From NCBI GenBank assembly GCA_030704615.1, contig CM060732.1, positions 78,804,171 to 78,868,170 of the forward strand: 64,000 bases of DNA. The letters are read 5' to 3'. Shown here piece after piece: positions 20,835-32,000 of the stretch; position 1 is the stretch's first letter, and each line of letters begins with the position of its first letter. Both the position numbers and the translations under genes were made by a program. Source of the DNA: Takakia lepidozioides (Eukaryota > Streptophyta > Takakiopsida > Takakiales > Takakiaceae). Below the pieces are notes generated by a model. That model was not told where the DNA came from. It saw only the letters and a list, made by a program, of their open reading frames with translations, and did no database searches.

Positions 20835-23800
20835 TCACTCACTACGCGACTTTTGTTCCCAAGGACTAGCGAAATCAAAATAGCGAAATTCTTGAGTCAT
20901 CTCGATAGGTTCAGAAACCACACGTTTCTCTGAATCATCATAACGTACTTCCACATATCCACTTGAAGGAAGGTCTTTTCGTAATGGATGACCCTCAAAA
21001 CCATAATCTGTTGATATACGGCGTAAATCAGGATGATTGGAAAAATACACACCAAACATATCCCACACTTCTCGCTCCCACCGGCCGGCTGATGGAAATA
21101 TACTGACTACCGAACGAATTGGAGTTATTTCGTCTACACTGGTTTGTACACGAATGCGTGAGTTATACTGAATACGTAGGGTCGAGAGTTCCATCGCAGA
21201 GCCGCAGTTTCTCCGTGCACTCTCGCGATATAACAAAGTGCTCTCCGAACCGTGCGAGATGGTTACCCATCACACGGCTCTCCAACTCAAGTTTACCTAT
21301 GGTTGTTCACAATCGTATGCCTCTAACCGTGTGCTTCCCTATGACAGTTTTGGCACAGGGGTAGGCAAAAAAAAATAATATATTTTTTTCCCGGGAACCA
21401 CCGTACATGGAGCACCCGCGGCCTGGCGTTATGGCCAGAACTAGCACATATGGCTTCCAGAGCTGCTGCGCCCTTGTATTGCTTTTCATGGTAACTTTCG
21501 TAAGGGAATGGGCTTTGCGATTCAAGCGGACTTTGCCCCCCGCGGTTGCCAGTTCTTGGCTAGCGGTTTGGTGTCGGGTAGCAGTATTTAACCATATCGC
21601 GTATGGTATAGGGAATGGCTGGGAGGTGGCCGTTCAGTTCAACCCTGGCCCGCTACGCGAACGAAGTGGTCTTGTACCCCAAAAAGACCCCGTCTCGCAA
21701 GGGTGCGCCTCCTGCCATGGCATGGCTCTTCTTAGCCTTAATCGGGTTTGACGGGTCTCTATCACCCTTGGCAAACACCTCAGCTGCGGTGCTGCCTAGT
21801 CGAAATTTGGTCGCATATGCTTTGGCCAGTGAGGTACGTAGTATGTAGCTCAAGCACGTTATACATCGGCGTTTAGAGTTCGCCAGATGGTAATAGTTGG
21901 CGGGGCCACGGGGAATGGAGGCTACGCACGCTACCGAGTGACTTCGAGGATACTGAGAGTAAGCAAAAATTGGTTTCGGGTCATCCGATTTATCACAAAA
22001 TCCCTTCTCTGCCAGACGTTTCATAACTTTTTTCTGCATATCGACAAGTAAGCTAAGCCCACCAGATCGATGGATTCTTCCTCATGTTGTTATCCATTTG
22101 CCTCCATATCGTCGACCAAACTTGTAGGTATATTCCGAATCGCGACTAGTAAGATAGATATCCAAGGAAAGGAATCTTCTTCTTTTTGGCTCGGGTTATT
22201 AGGGTCCTATCTAGGTTAAGCCCAAGCTCAAGCCGCACTTCAATAAATCGTGTAACCAAGTCACGTATCCTTTCTGCCAGAGCTCGTGAACCAAATACTC
22301 CAATAGGAAAATCATCCGCGAAACGCACGTAGTTTATTCGCCGAAAATGGATGTCTTGCGGGTGGCCTGGACCGAGGTTTCGTGCTGTTTCAACCCTGAC
22401 TCTATGTGTCCTGGATTGATTGCCCTACATCGTCCTCTGTCAACAATACGTTTCGATCGCAGGACAGAACCATCCAGCTCCTGAGGCCCTCTGTTGCGGG
22501 GCCAAAACCTTCGGCCTTTGTAATGAATGCTTTTTCTCCCGGCGGAGGCCATGAGACTCGCTTCGAGCCCTTTTTCTTGCACTGGGTTCAAGAATCTGTT
22601 GTCTCGAATTCTTCGCCTTGGTGATCGATTGTATCGAAGCTTTGCGAGAGCCTTCGGCCCTCTATGAACCGGATAGTACCCAAAAAGTCACGGCGTATCT
22701 GCTTCGAGCAGGTTTGTTGGGAGCGGCCCGGTATAGATCCTTGGAAACATGGAAGGAAGTACGGCTCGTACACCGTCTCCAGGATTGTACGAATCACTTC
22801 CCGTACCAGTATATCCTGGGATTCAGGTATATCTAGCGGTCTGAAAGAAAAAAAAATAGTTTGCTCCAAATTTTACCGAAACATTTTTGGAAAATCAATA
22901 AAAACCCTTTTTTTGCGAAATATTTTTGCTGCGACCTTCTGGCGTTTTTCGCCCCGAAACGGAATTCGGAGTTGATCACCGAATCCCTCAGTGTTTCTGG
23001 TGCTTCGATCAAGGTGCCGCATATAGTTCCCCTATAACCACCGTTCCTCGAACCCGAATTGGATGAAAGCTTAGGCGGCAATCCACAACAGATTGATGTC
23101 TTTTATGAGCCGAAAAAAGGCCTTCTGCCTTGCCTGGAACTGCTCTTTCTGACAATGTTTCCAAAGGGCAGGAAGGCGATCGGAATATGTAGAGGCGGAA
23201 AAAAAATATATATATTTTTTTTTCTTAGCCGCTTAGTCTCATCCGAGCGTAATCTCGATCTCTTCATGCTGCTTGAGTATGCAACGTACCGGTACGTCGA
23301 TTTAGGCTCCTTCCCTTCCGCTGTACAGTGCCAGCGCTTTCCCCTCACAGGGTCTCTTTCGATTAGGCAGGTACTACAAGCCCTCTGCCCCATTCGAAAA
23401 AACAAACGTCCGAATGGTTCACCGGTTCCACCGAATGCTCGTAATTGGATGCTCTTGGGCATCTCCGCGCAGTGCGCTTCAGGTGCTTTAGATACCCCAG
23501 GCTTTGACTTCGAAAGAATCAAGCGCTGTGCCTTTGATGCCTCGCCCTTTGCTCCGATTCCCATGAGCGTAGCGAAAAAAAAAATACTTTGGGGATCCCG
23601 GTTCCTTTGTTGTCCTGGTACGATCGTCACTAAGCTCCGTCGTACAAAGAAGACGCTGTAATACTCCATTGGAGTCTTGCCGAACGCGCCCGGGCTAATA
23701 TCCCACCTACACCTCACGTTCACGAATGACAAAAAAAAAAATAAATTTTTCCCCGTTCAACTGCGTTTCGAAGAAACGGTTGGGTATCGCCCATGGGTTG

Positions 23801-24210
23801 GCTATTCCCTGTGATCCCCTTTCACGACAGGCTATGTTCCCCATTGGAAGTTCGTTCCGTTGGGTGTCTCTGGCGGTATATCCGTCAGATAAGTCGTGCC
23901 CGTCTCGTTGCAGACTTCTACAACGTCTCATTCGTCTGGCACAAATGAGCACTTTATTCGGTGACTTCACGGTCGCCCTCAGTAAATTATAAACTACTTC
24001 GAATCTTCGTTTTCGAGAAGGATAATCAACTGCACGAATATCGATCAAAACTTGAAAACGTGTATTGGTATGATATTTAAGAAACCATAATAATTGAGAT
24101 AGGTAATCAGGATTGGTATATAATATATTTTCATGTTTTGATCTTTGAAATTGATGTATCCATTTTGGTAAAGTAGCTATCAGAGATTTGAAAAACGATT
24201 GGTCATCCAC
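20835..24210 (-). CDS. nad9: nad9, complex I 30-kDa subunit, two exons
   Basis: Peripheral-arm subunit of complex I, 190 residues. Exon 1 is 24210-23979 ([19 protein letters not shown] ... [11 protein letters not shown]) and exon 2 is 21175-20835 ([48 protein letters not shown]). The junction gives LLSIQYNSR, phase 1, the known site nad9i283. No ATG or ACG fits the start; GTG at 24210 precedes DDQSFFKSL and is the best candidate, with a TAA 13 codons upstream. The stop is genomic. Confidence 0.94.
21176..23978 (-). other. Group II intron nad9i283
   Basis: 5' GGGCGACCGTGAAGTCACCG and 3' ...CGACCCTAC. Domain V is at about 21285-21238 (GAGCCGTGTGATGGG paired to CGCACGGTTC). Its ends are nearly the same as those of nad7i209 and cox3i507. 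It is 2.8 kb long and carries a broken maturase plus AT hairpins at about 21368-21388, 23202-23222 and 23730-23750. Confidence 0.88.
21653..22869 (-). pseudogene. Decayed maturase in nad9i283
   Basis: In order on minus: an RT segment with [20 protein letters not shown] (22869-22588), a short middle piece, the catalytic [15 protein letters not shown] segment (22328-22146), and a maturase X-domain segment [20 protein letters not shown] with YATKFRLGS (22039-21653). The pieces are in different frames and the AD-containing block is cut short, so the gene is broken. The same RT type resides at this site in moss mitochondria. Confidence 0.75.
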
Positions 24211-26275
24211 AAATCGTCTCTTTTTTTCTAGGAAGTGAACACATTAAAACACAAGTTGAAGGGCGAAGCAAAGTTTAGTATTACGAAGGATAAATAAAAA
24301 AGGGGGAGCTTCGCTGATTCCGGACTTTATTGACGTAATCCTTCATAGGCAGGATTTAGCCGGCATAACAAGGCCACAGGTTGCGCTTCTAAAGCCTCAA
24401 CCTACGATTTATACTGCAGCCATTCAGAGAGCCACGGTTTCAACTACTTAATTAGCCAAGGACTCACTCAGAATAGGAAGTCTGAGGCCCGAAGTCAGAA
24501 TATCTATGTATAGCTCACATGAAAAGGCCGAAGGTCCTTTCACGGACTTTCGTCTTCCTCAGATAGGGGAGGGGAGACCCTTATTCATTCTATGAAGATT
24601 CTTCTATAAATAGGGACTGGGTATAAAATTATAAAATTGGGGCTGCAGAGATTAAAGGTAAGAAGGACCCCCACAGTAAATACGCTGCGTAGCCATTTAA
24701 TCTCCAGTGCAAATGTTAGAATGTTACAGAGTGCTCCGCTACGAATCGAACCAATTCGAGCTTGTAAACCTGGTGAACCAGGGAAACCCAGGAAACGTGA
24801 AGCCAAAGATAAATCTATATTTTTTGGGGGCCAATACAAGGAGCGAAGCTAGCTTTCTTGAAAAGCTCGGTAAGTAAGCGCTACGCTGCGCCTTGCGTCT
24901 CAACCGAAACTTTCGGGACGGAGGAAGCGGGGGCGAGGCGGGGCTCCAGCCCCCCTAATGGACTAGGTCCTTAGAGGGCATACCCGCAAGACCTTCTCAA
25001 AGAACCGTACGTGGCAGTCGCCCGTCATACGGCTCCCCTTATTCCCCAGCCGGTACATTTTTTCGACTCGGAACCATTGATGCGGCTCAAATTAATCTCG
25101 CCCGCATGCTGTTCGTCCGGCGGCTATATGTATTTTTCCATATAGCCGCAGTAGACTATTCACTTGCCCGCGATAAAGCATCTGAAATAGACCATATACC
25201 ATACCATGGAAGAAAAGGATCGAAATCCACAACCAGCCAAATCCTAAATTGAGGTATAAAACATCTTTTTTGGTAGAAACGAATATACCAATTTATTTAT
25301 TTTATTTATTTTAGTTATACGTGTTAGTTATACGTGGTATATCGTATTTTGAGACTATGGACTATGGTATGAAACTTTTTCATAGCATATCTTATAAACC
25401 ATCGGTTAACTGGGATGGAAATACAAGGAAATATACAAAAAACTAAGATGTTGCCATGAACTGAAAGAACAGTCGCGGGATCCATGGAATCGGGATGGAT
25501 TAAAGCCATCCACCAAGTGTCCCCAAGTAAAGCCCCAACCAACTCGTTATCGAGTAAGGCTCTCCACCCGTCGTCCGCAGGAGATTCCCGCCCGGGGTGA
25601 ATGTGCTACCGCTGGGTCGTTCTGGCTGTCATAAGGAGCGGGTACTTAGCCGGGAGAAGCTTCGCTACTGGGTAGTGCGCCAACAGCACCGGCCGTGCCT
25701 TCGGCACGATGTTGGACAATGGAAACAGGACCGATCGCCTGGGCGTCACCGTCCTTATTAAGCTTTGAGACGCTCCTACGACTTTATCTTGCCACAATTG
25801 AGGCTATCATTGCTATAGAAACTACAAAAGCCTCGGTGACTGGGGTTGACATAACAGAAACGACTCTTTTGATAGCCGCCGTGCCAACACCATATGTATA
25901 TGTAATGATAGTCTCTCCAGAAGACTTAACGAAGTCGAGGAAATCTCGCAATGGTAGATCATCAGTTTTAATGGAAACAGTAGACGGTAACTGTCCGGAT
26001 GATAACGCGCTGGCCGCAATAGGCCCAGCGGAACCAAATAAACTATCAGGAGGCGTGCCCGGTATAAAAATTACCGGTATAATAAATCTGCGCATAGTTG
26101 GGATACGTTATAGGCATAGATGGCTCTTGCGTAGTATTCAGATCTGGTGTAGAATCAGCCAAATCTCGGCGGATTGAAGAGATAGAAGAAGCCAAATCGA
26201 TGGAGAAGAGACGGCGGCGCACAGAAACCAAATACGAGGATTTGGTAGTAATACGGTTAATAAATTGATAGCTTT
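24211..26275 (-). other. cob-nad9 spacer: orphan intron end and unassigned ORFs
   Basis: A domain V-like hairpin lies at about 25040-25000 on minus (GAGCCGTATGACGGG paired to CGTACGGTTC), but I see no exon on either side, so it is an orphan group II 3' end. Open frames at 24585-24839, 25324-25542 (WWMALIHPDSMDPATVLSVHG) and about 25606-26279 show biased, protein-like composition but no family that I recognise, and the last is in two shifted frames. A 52-base block at 24329-24380 resembles the sequence just upstream of cob. Confidence 0.5.
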
Positions 26276-26279
26276 TCAT
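25784..26279 (-). pseudogene. Unassigned ORF region downstream of cob, possibly frameshifted
   Basis: Two overlapping minus frames follow cob directly: 26279-26046 (MKSYQFINRITTKSSYLVS...) and 26095-25784 (ending in a hydrophobic EAFVVSIAMIASIVAR stretch that could be a membrane segment). Composition looks coding and the frames may once have been one gene. I recognise no family. The ATG of the first overlaps the cob stop, which suggests readthrough or co-transcription. Confidence 0.35.
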
Positions 26280-28491
26280 TTCACAACATAAAGTGAATTC
26301 TTAGAGATGTGGGAAAGCTGGCGAGGACTTAAGTCCTCGCAAACATTAGAATTTTGGATTAATCTAGCTTCTGATTTGCCAAGAATGGGCGTAATAGCGA
26401 GATGGAAGGAAGAACCAACTGAAGCAATTTGTCCAATAGTAACATATGGTGCCTCCACGGGTTGACATCCGATCCAGCCTGAAAGTAAGCAATCTGCCAA
26501 AAGCAACCGAAATAATTTTTGGTGAATTGGTCGGGAACTTGAACTACGTACATATGATGTGTTAATAAACGGTAAAGCAAATAATGACACAAAAACTAGT
26601 CCTATGGCAGCTACACCCCCTAATTTGTTAGGTATACTTCGAAGAATCGCATAAACTGGTGAGGAATACCGTTCTGGCACTATATGAGCCGGAGTTGACA
26701 TGGGATTCGCGGGTATGTAGTTGTCGGGATGCCCCAAAACATTAGGTGCGTAGGAAACAGAAATGGAAAAAGAGATGGCAAAAGCTACCCAACCTACTAA
26801 CTCTTTTACGTAAAAATAGGGATAAAAAGCTATTTTATCCACAGAAGAATTGATACCCGATGGATTATTAGAGCCATATTGATGTGATGCAGCGAGATGG
26901 GGAATAGCAGCGCCAGCTATTATAGAAGGAAGTAAGTAATGAGGGCTAGAAGAACGATTTGAGGTGGCATTGTCTACGGAGAAGCCACCCCGAGGCCGAG
27001 TTGCTATAGTGTCTCCTACTACAGGTATTGCACTAGCTGAGCTTGTAATGACTGTAGCTCCCCGAAAACTCATTTGCCTAAATTTCCTCCCACCATGTCT
27101 TTTCTACTTTCTAACTAAAGACCCATTCTAGACTTCATGGATGAATGATGTGAGGCTCCATCGGTTCTTTCCATTCCACCATTTCACTCATTGGGATATG
27201 GAGCAGCCATTTGGAGTATTTCTTCCTAAAATTAGCCCTGATACTGAATTCTTTCTGCAGTACAAAAAAAAATTTTCTTTTCCACTTCGGAAGGAACCTT
27301 GAGCCCGCGCGCCCCCCATCATCCATAAGCCAATAGGCCAATGCTCCAAGAGTCAAATAGTCAACAATGTTCTTAGGAACTATCTTGACTCCCTCGCGAT
27401 AAAACATTTGGTGGAGCCAATTCGAACTAGCCGAGGTTTCGGTTCGAAATCTTAGATACTGGTGGGCCTTCGGCCTTGTTTGGTAGACCGCTTGAATTCT
27501 ATTTGAGTGTTCACTCCTTGTTCAGCGGAAGCATCAACCACCCAATAAAAACCCTACGTATGAAAATATCTGGATCTGTTACGGCAGGAGGTTAGAAAGC
27601 TTAGGTAAGGCTTATAAAGACCTTAATATATGGCTTAAATAGACCGTAAGACTCCATCCCTCGGAGATTCAATAATGGCCCTCCGGCCTTTATTCATCCA
27701 CTCGTTGGAGTGAAATAGACAGGATTTATCGGAGAAAAGTGGGACTATATATTTGCCTAGCCGAAGATCCATGACAGACTAGGCACCCCACGTGTGGTCT
27801 CTGAGGAACTCTCTATGCCATTTTTCCCAAGGCCGAAGGGGCCTATTATTCCGGTGTGGCGAGAGCTTTCCTGCGGATTGTCTATGATGACATGCTAAGG
27901 ATTTTGACTTATAATTTACACCCACGCGAGGCAGCAACGCTAACGCTGGAGAGACGGCCGAAGGTCGTCCACTTCGTTTCCTCCATGGGGGAGAAGTACC
28001 TTAGTAATTAAGAGTTTCCCGCATTTAGTGGGGTTTTTATCCTTCTATTAGTAGAAGGAGGGGCCAATTCGACCCCACGGTGGTACGTGTCCTATAAAAG
28101 CTGTTACAATCATTAATGATGAAATGACAACTCCAGGACACCGAACTAATTCCCTAGGACTCGCATAACTTCCATGATATGAACCACGAAGAATATGAAG
28201 ATGAACCACAATAAGAGACATACTTGCCCCATTAGCATGCATATAACGAAGCAACCAGCCTCCTTTCACATCTCTCATGATGTGTTCTACGCTTAAGAAA
28301 GCTGGATCCACATGAGGTGTATGATGCGTAGCTGAAAAAACGCCTGTAATTATCTGAATGACCGAACGAATACCAGCCAACGAACCGAAACTCCACCAAT
28401 AACTTGAATTGCTCGGGGTTGGATAATCTATCAAATGATTGTTAGGTGTAGGAAATATAGGTTGTTTAAGAATCGATAGTCGTCTTGCCAT
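26276..28491 (-). CDS. cob: cob, cytochrome b, two exons
   Basis: Core redox subunit of the bc1 complex. Exon 1 is 28491-28072 (420 nt, ATG, MARRLSILKQPIF to FIGHVPPWG) and exon 2 is 27076-26276 (CAA ATG AGT TTT..., through NKLGGVAAIGLVFVSLFALP and APYVTIGQIASVG). The intron is at cobi420, in PWG/QMSFWG. Haem-ligand helices are recognisable although many Leu, Phe and Trp codons appear as Pro, Ser and Arg before editing. The last 20 residues (NVCEDLSPRQLSHISKNS...) differ from relatives. The stop is genomic. Confidence 0.94.
27077..28071 (-). other. Intron cobi420, probably group I
   Basis: The upstream exon ends in T and the intron ends in G, as group I introns do. The intron lacks GUGYG and domain V and contains a LAGLIDADG-type ORF. 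I have not folded the P3-P8 core, so the class rests on the ends and the ORF. Length 995 bases. Confidence 0.7.
27135..27470 (-). pseudogene. LAGLIDADG homing endonuclease remnant in cobi420
   Basis: Coding continues from about 27470 (YLRFRTETSASSNWLHQMFY) through REGVKIVPKNIVDYLT, and LAYWLMDDGGRAG is the second LAGLIDADG motif. The terminal part reaches a stop near 27135. Only the C-terminal half of a normal 250-300 residue double-motif enzyme is present and no start codon is seen. An A/T run (about 27260-27285, KRKFFFVL) inserts in the domain. It is a truncated, presumably inactive enzyme. Confidence 0.7.
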
Positions 28492-29012
28492 ACGAATGTT
28501 TCGTGCTCTTTTCTTTTCGCGGATCATGGAAACTTTGTGTTCTTCATGATTGACGCAATCCATCATGGGCAGGATTTACCCATTATTACAAGGCCTTAGG
28601 TAAAAAAAATATATAATATATATATATATTTTTTATTCGTTCTATAACGCTCAAAGCCTGCTTTTACGGAGTTAATAGAACGAATAAAAAGAATTCTTTT
28701 AGATGTTTCTTAATCAATTCATTTGGTCTTCGAGCTGCTATTTCACTCTTCCAAGATTCCCTTTTCTATAGGAGTTTTCTGAATCTCCCCCCCCCCCCCT
28801 ATATATTTTTCTTTGTTTCCCCTAATATTTCTTAGCGCAGCAAAAGATGCGCAAAGAAATTAAAAAAAAATAGGAGCTTCGCCCTCTGCCTTCACGGGCT
28901 GAGAGCTGGCGCCCTTGTTTCATTCTCCGAGATCTTTATTTGGCATAAAAAGCTGGGTAATAAAAAGGAATATATATTTTTTGGTTGCACTGCAGTGAAA
29001 TTGCTCAATGAA
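28492..29012. other. nad1-cob spacer
   Basis: No gene is seen. It contains an AT palindrome at about 28600-28640, a C run near 28788-28798, and the 28549-28600 block resembling 24329-24380. An open frame in phase with cob extends 25 codons upstream of its ATG but does not match the family. Confidence 0.6.
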
Positions 29013-32000
29013 TTGAGGGAGCCAGTCAAAGGCTACTAGAACACCAGATACAAAGACTACCCGAGCTAATGATAAGGGCGGGAATACTTTCCAGCCGAGT
29101 CTCATTAATTGGTCGTAACGATATCGTGGAAATGCTGCACGGACCCGTATATATACAAACGGAAAGAAAAGAACCTTGATACTAAACCGGATAGGACCCG
29201 GAATCACCTGGAAAATAGGAATATCTGGGATGGGCAGCCGACCTCCTGGAAAAGGCAATGTACATGGACTAGGAGAGTAGGGGCGCAGCTCCGTGGCCCG
29301 CTCGGGCCCGAGAATAGGTATCCACTCCCTTCTCAAGGAACCGTACGTGACACTCTCGCGTCATACGGCTCCGTTCCGGAAATCTTGAGTCTCATCCCCC
29401 GCCGCGCCTAGGTCTTCGAACCCCTAGGGCCTCGCATGGATGTCTCGGTGTTGATTGGCACGGAGTGGGAAAAAATATATATTATTATTCGACTTCCTCT
29501 CGGAATCACTGTGATGTTACCGAAATAATCCAAATGTTAGGCCAACTTGCGTACATGGTGTATTTGCACCGGGGCCTCCTCCCCCCTAACCGCGCAACGG
29601 TTTAGACTGATCACGCTTTGTCACATATCGTATGTACAACTGATTCAAGGTTTTGTACGCGTCCTCCTTGTTCAGATCTTTCCCCGTCAGGAACTCCAGT
29701 CTAAGCGTCCTAAGCTCCATGCTGGTGGGAAACTTGGCAAGGGTCCCACCTTCTCCGTTGACTATATGTAAATCTCTGGAGTACTTGAGGATTTTATTTA
29801 CGCGCCGAAGATTTATGCTTGTTGGCAAGGGTAAATATAGCGGACCAGCGAATCTGGTAGTCGACAATGGTTCGGACCTGATAAAGGTTGTCGCAACATC
29901 TATAGCTATAGTAGGACAGAAAACCTCTTGCGACGCTCGCGAACCAATTGACGATGTCTTCGTCGCTGACGTTCGTCAAGCGGGCCACGTGGGTTGGACG
30001 GGCCTTCCTCTGGTTAATCATACCTCGGTCCCGAAGCCTTTGGAGTATCTTCTTCGTAGGCGCCAGGATCTGTAAGGGCGCAGCTTTCTTTTAAAAAATC
30101 AATATTTTTTCTTCTTTTTTTATATCTTCTTTTTGCTGGCCCTCCAGACCTTCCGACGCTCTGGGAGTCTCCAATGAAGACATCCGGACGCTCAACGATT
30201 CGTCCAATCGTGAGACTGCTTGTTGAACGTCTGATGGCACGTTACTCCAACCTGGGCTATGCAGGATCTCTCCTAATCTTTGCTGTATGTCCTTGGCGGT
30301 CTCCCGTAAGACGCTTACTTGGGGGCTGACTCCTGCTTTTTTCGAAGTCTCCGCTAGTAGAAGCCTCACGTCCTGTAGACTCCCTGTTTCTCTTTTCCCC
30401 CTCGTCGGCTGTCGGACCGGGAGACTCTTCTCTGGGTCTTTTGACTTGGAATGGATGGCGGGGCATCGGTGGGGAGCTGTGAGATGGATACGGTGCTTTA
30501 CTCTCCGACGCTTCTCCAGTTCCCGCGATAATCTACGGGGAGTCTTCGAAGCCGGGACTCCCCGAATAACCGTACTGGGGACTTCTACCGTCCCTGCAGC
30601 TATGTGAGTGAATCTTGCAGAGCCTACCTCAAGGTTCAGGTCGGATTGCAGGAAGTGGGTGATACGGTCTCTTAGTTTTTTTATCAACTCCATCCACGGG
30701 GCCTACGATTCCCGATAGGAAGTCATCGGCATATCGGACGTAACGGATCCTAATGAAGTCCGGTTCATTGAAGTCCACAGAGGAGGTTAGCCCCTGCCTA
30801 CGGGCTAGGCGTCTACATCCCGACCCGATAGCTAGTCTCGTTTCCTCGTCCAGCTCCATCAGGCGACGGTGGCTCCGACTTTCGATCTTCGGTTTTTCTA
30901 TCGGAGCCTTCGGAGAAAAAAAATAAAACTTTTTTTTTCTTTTCGTGCTCTTGTCGGATCTTCTATATCTCCTGATCGAGCTTGTGTAGATAGATGTTGC
31001 ATAGTAGGGGTGATAGTAAACAGCCTTGTGGAACCCCGTAGTAAGGGCCACCCTTCTCACCTCCTACAAGTCCGGCGGAAAATAGTTGGTGAATGAGGTC
31101 AAAGAATCTTGGATCGTTTATCTCCTCCTTCGAGATTGAGATGAGTCGATGTCGGTCAATGGTATCGAAACATTTTCTGATGTCAAATCCTAAAAACCAA
31201 GAGGTTCCAGCCCACTTTTTCTTGATCTGTCTCAGAGCCGAGTGGAGTGGCGGCCTCGACCCGGGCGGAATCCATGCGATGTGTCTAGGAACTGGGGCTC
31301 GTAAATGGATTCGGGTACCGTCCTGATCACCTCTTGAATGATCTTGTCTCTCGGCGCTACTACTGTGATCGGCCTGAACTCAGGGGCGAAGCCCTTCGAC
31401 CCTTCGTTCGCTCCGCGAGCGAAGCCCTTCGGCCTTCGGTTTTATTCTCGCGAGCTTTACGTTTCCTTGCGCGGAGCAGGGAAAAAAAATATTTTTTTTT
31501 CTCCGCCGGGGCTTGGTTTGGACTTGATTCGCTCATAGGACGCCAGTAGTTGTCTATTGTCCGCAATAGTTCCGAGTACATGGGTGCGCTTCGCGCTCCG
31601 TCGTCTCAGTGACTCAGGCTCGCTTCGCTCGCCTCTCGGACTGATGTCTACCATCGCCGGTGAGTCTTCTCTCCCAGAACCAGAATGATTATCCCTGTTC
31701 GATGGGTTTACATCCATCCCTGGATATCGGGTACCGTTTCCTTCCCCGCCATCCCTGTAGCTGTCACCTGTAATCCGCGCAGGTGTGTCCGCACCCCCTG
31801 GATGAGACGAGAAGTCTTTTCTCGGAGCAACCCTCCCTGGTTCCAGACCTAGGAGCGCACTTTCCCGTATGAGCATTCGGTACACGTATAGGTCTGGGGA
31901 GGAGTTACGAGGTACCCACTTAGGATATCCCCCTAATCTTGGATAGGTCGTCCGATGGGTTCGCGGTTCGTTGCTGTGCTCACACACCAGGCTACCCCTC

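Noticed and set aside
23059-23732. 200-codon ORFs on both strands in nad9i283
   Set aside because: They mirror each other over intron ribozyme sequence; no RT or endonuclease motif.
25324-25542. sdh3, sdh4 or tatC in the cob-nad9 spacer
   Set aside because: The frames look protein-like but I could not match characteristic motifs of these families, so no name is given.
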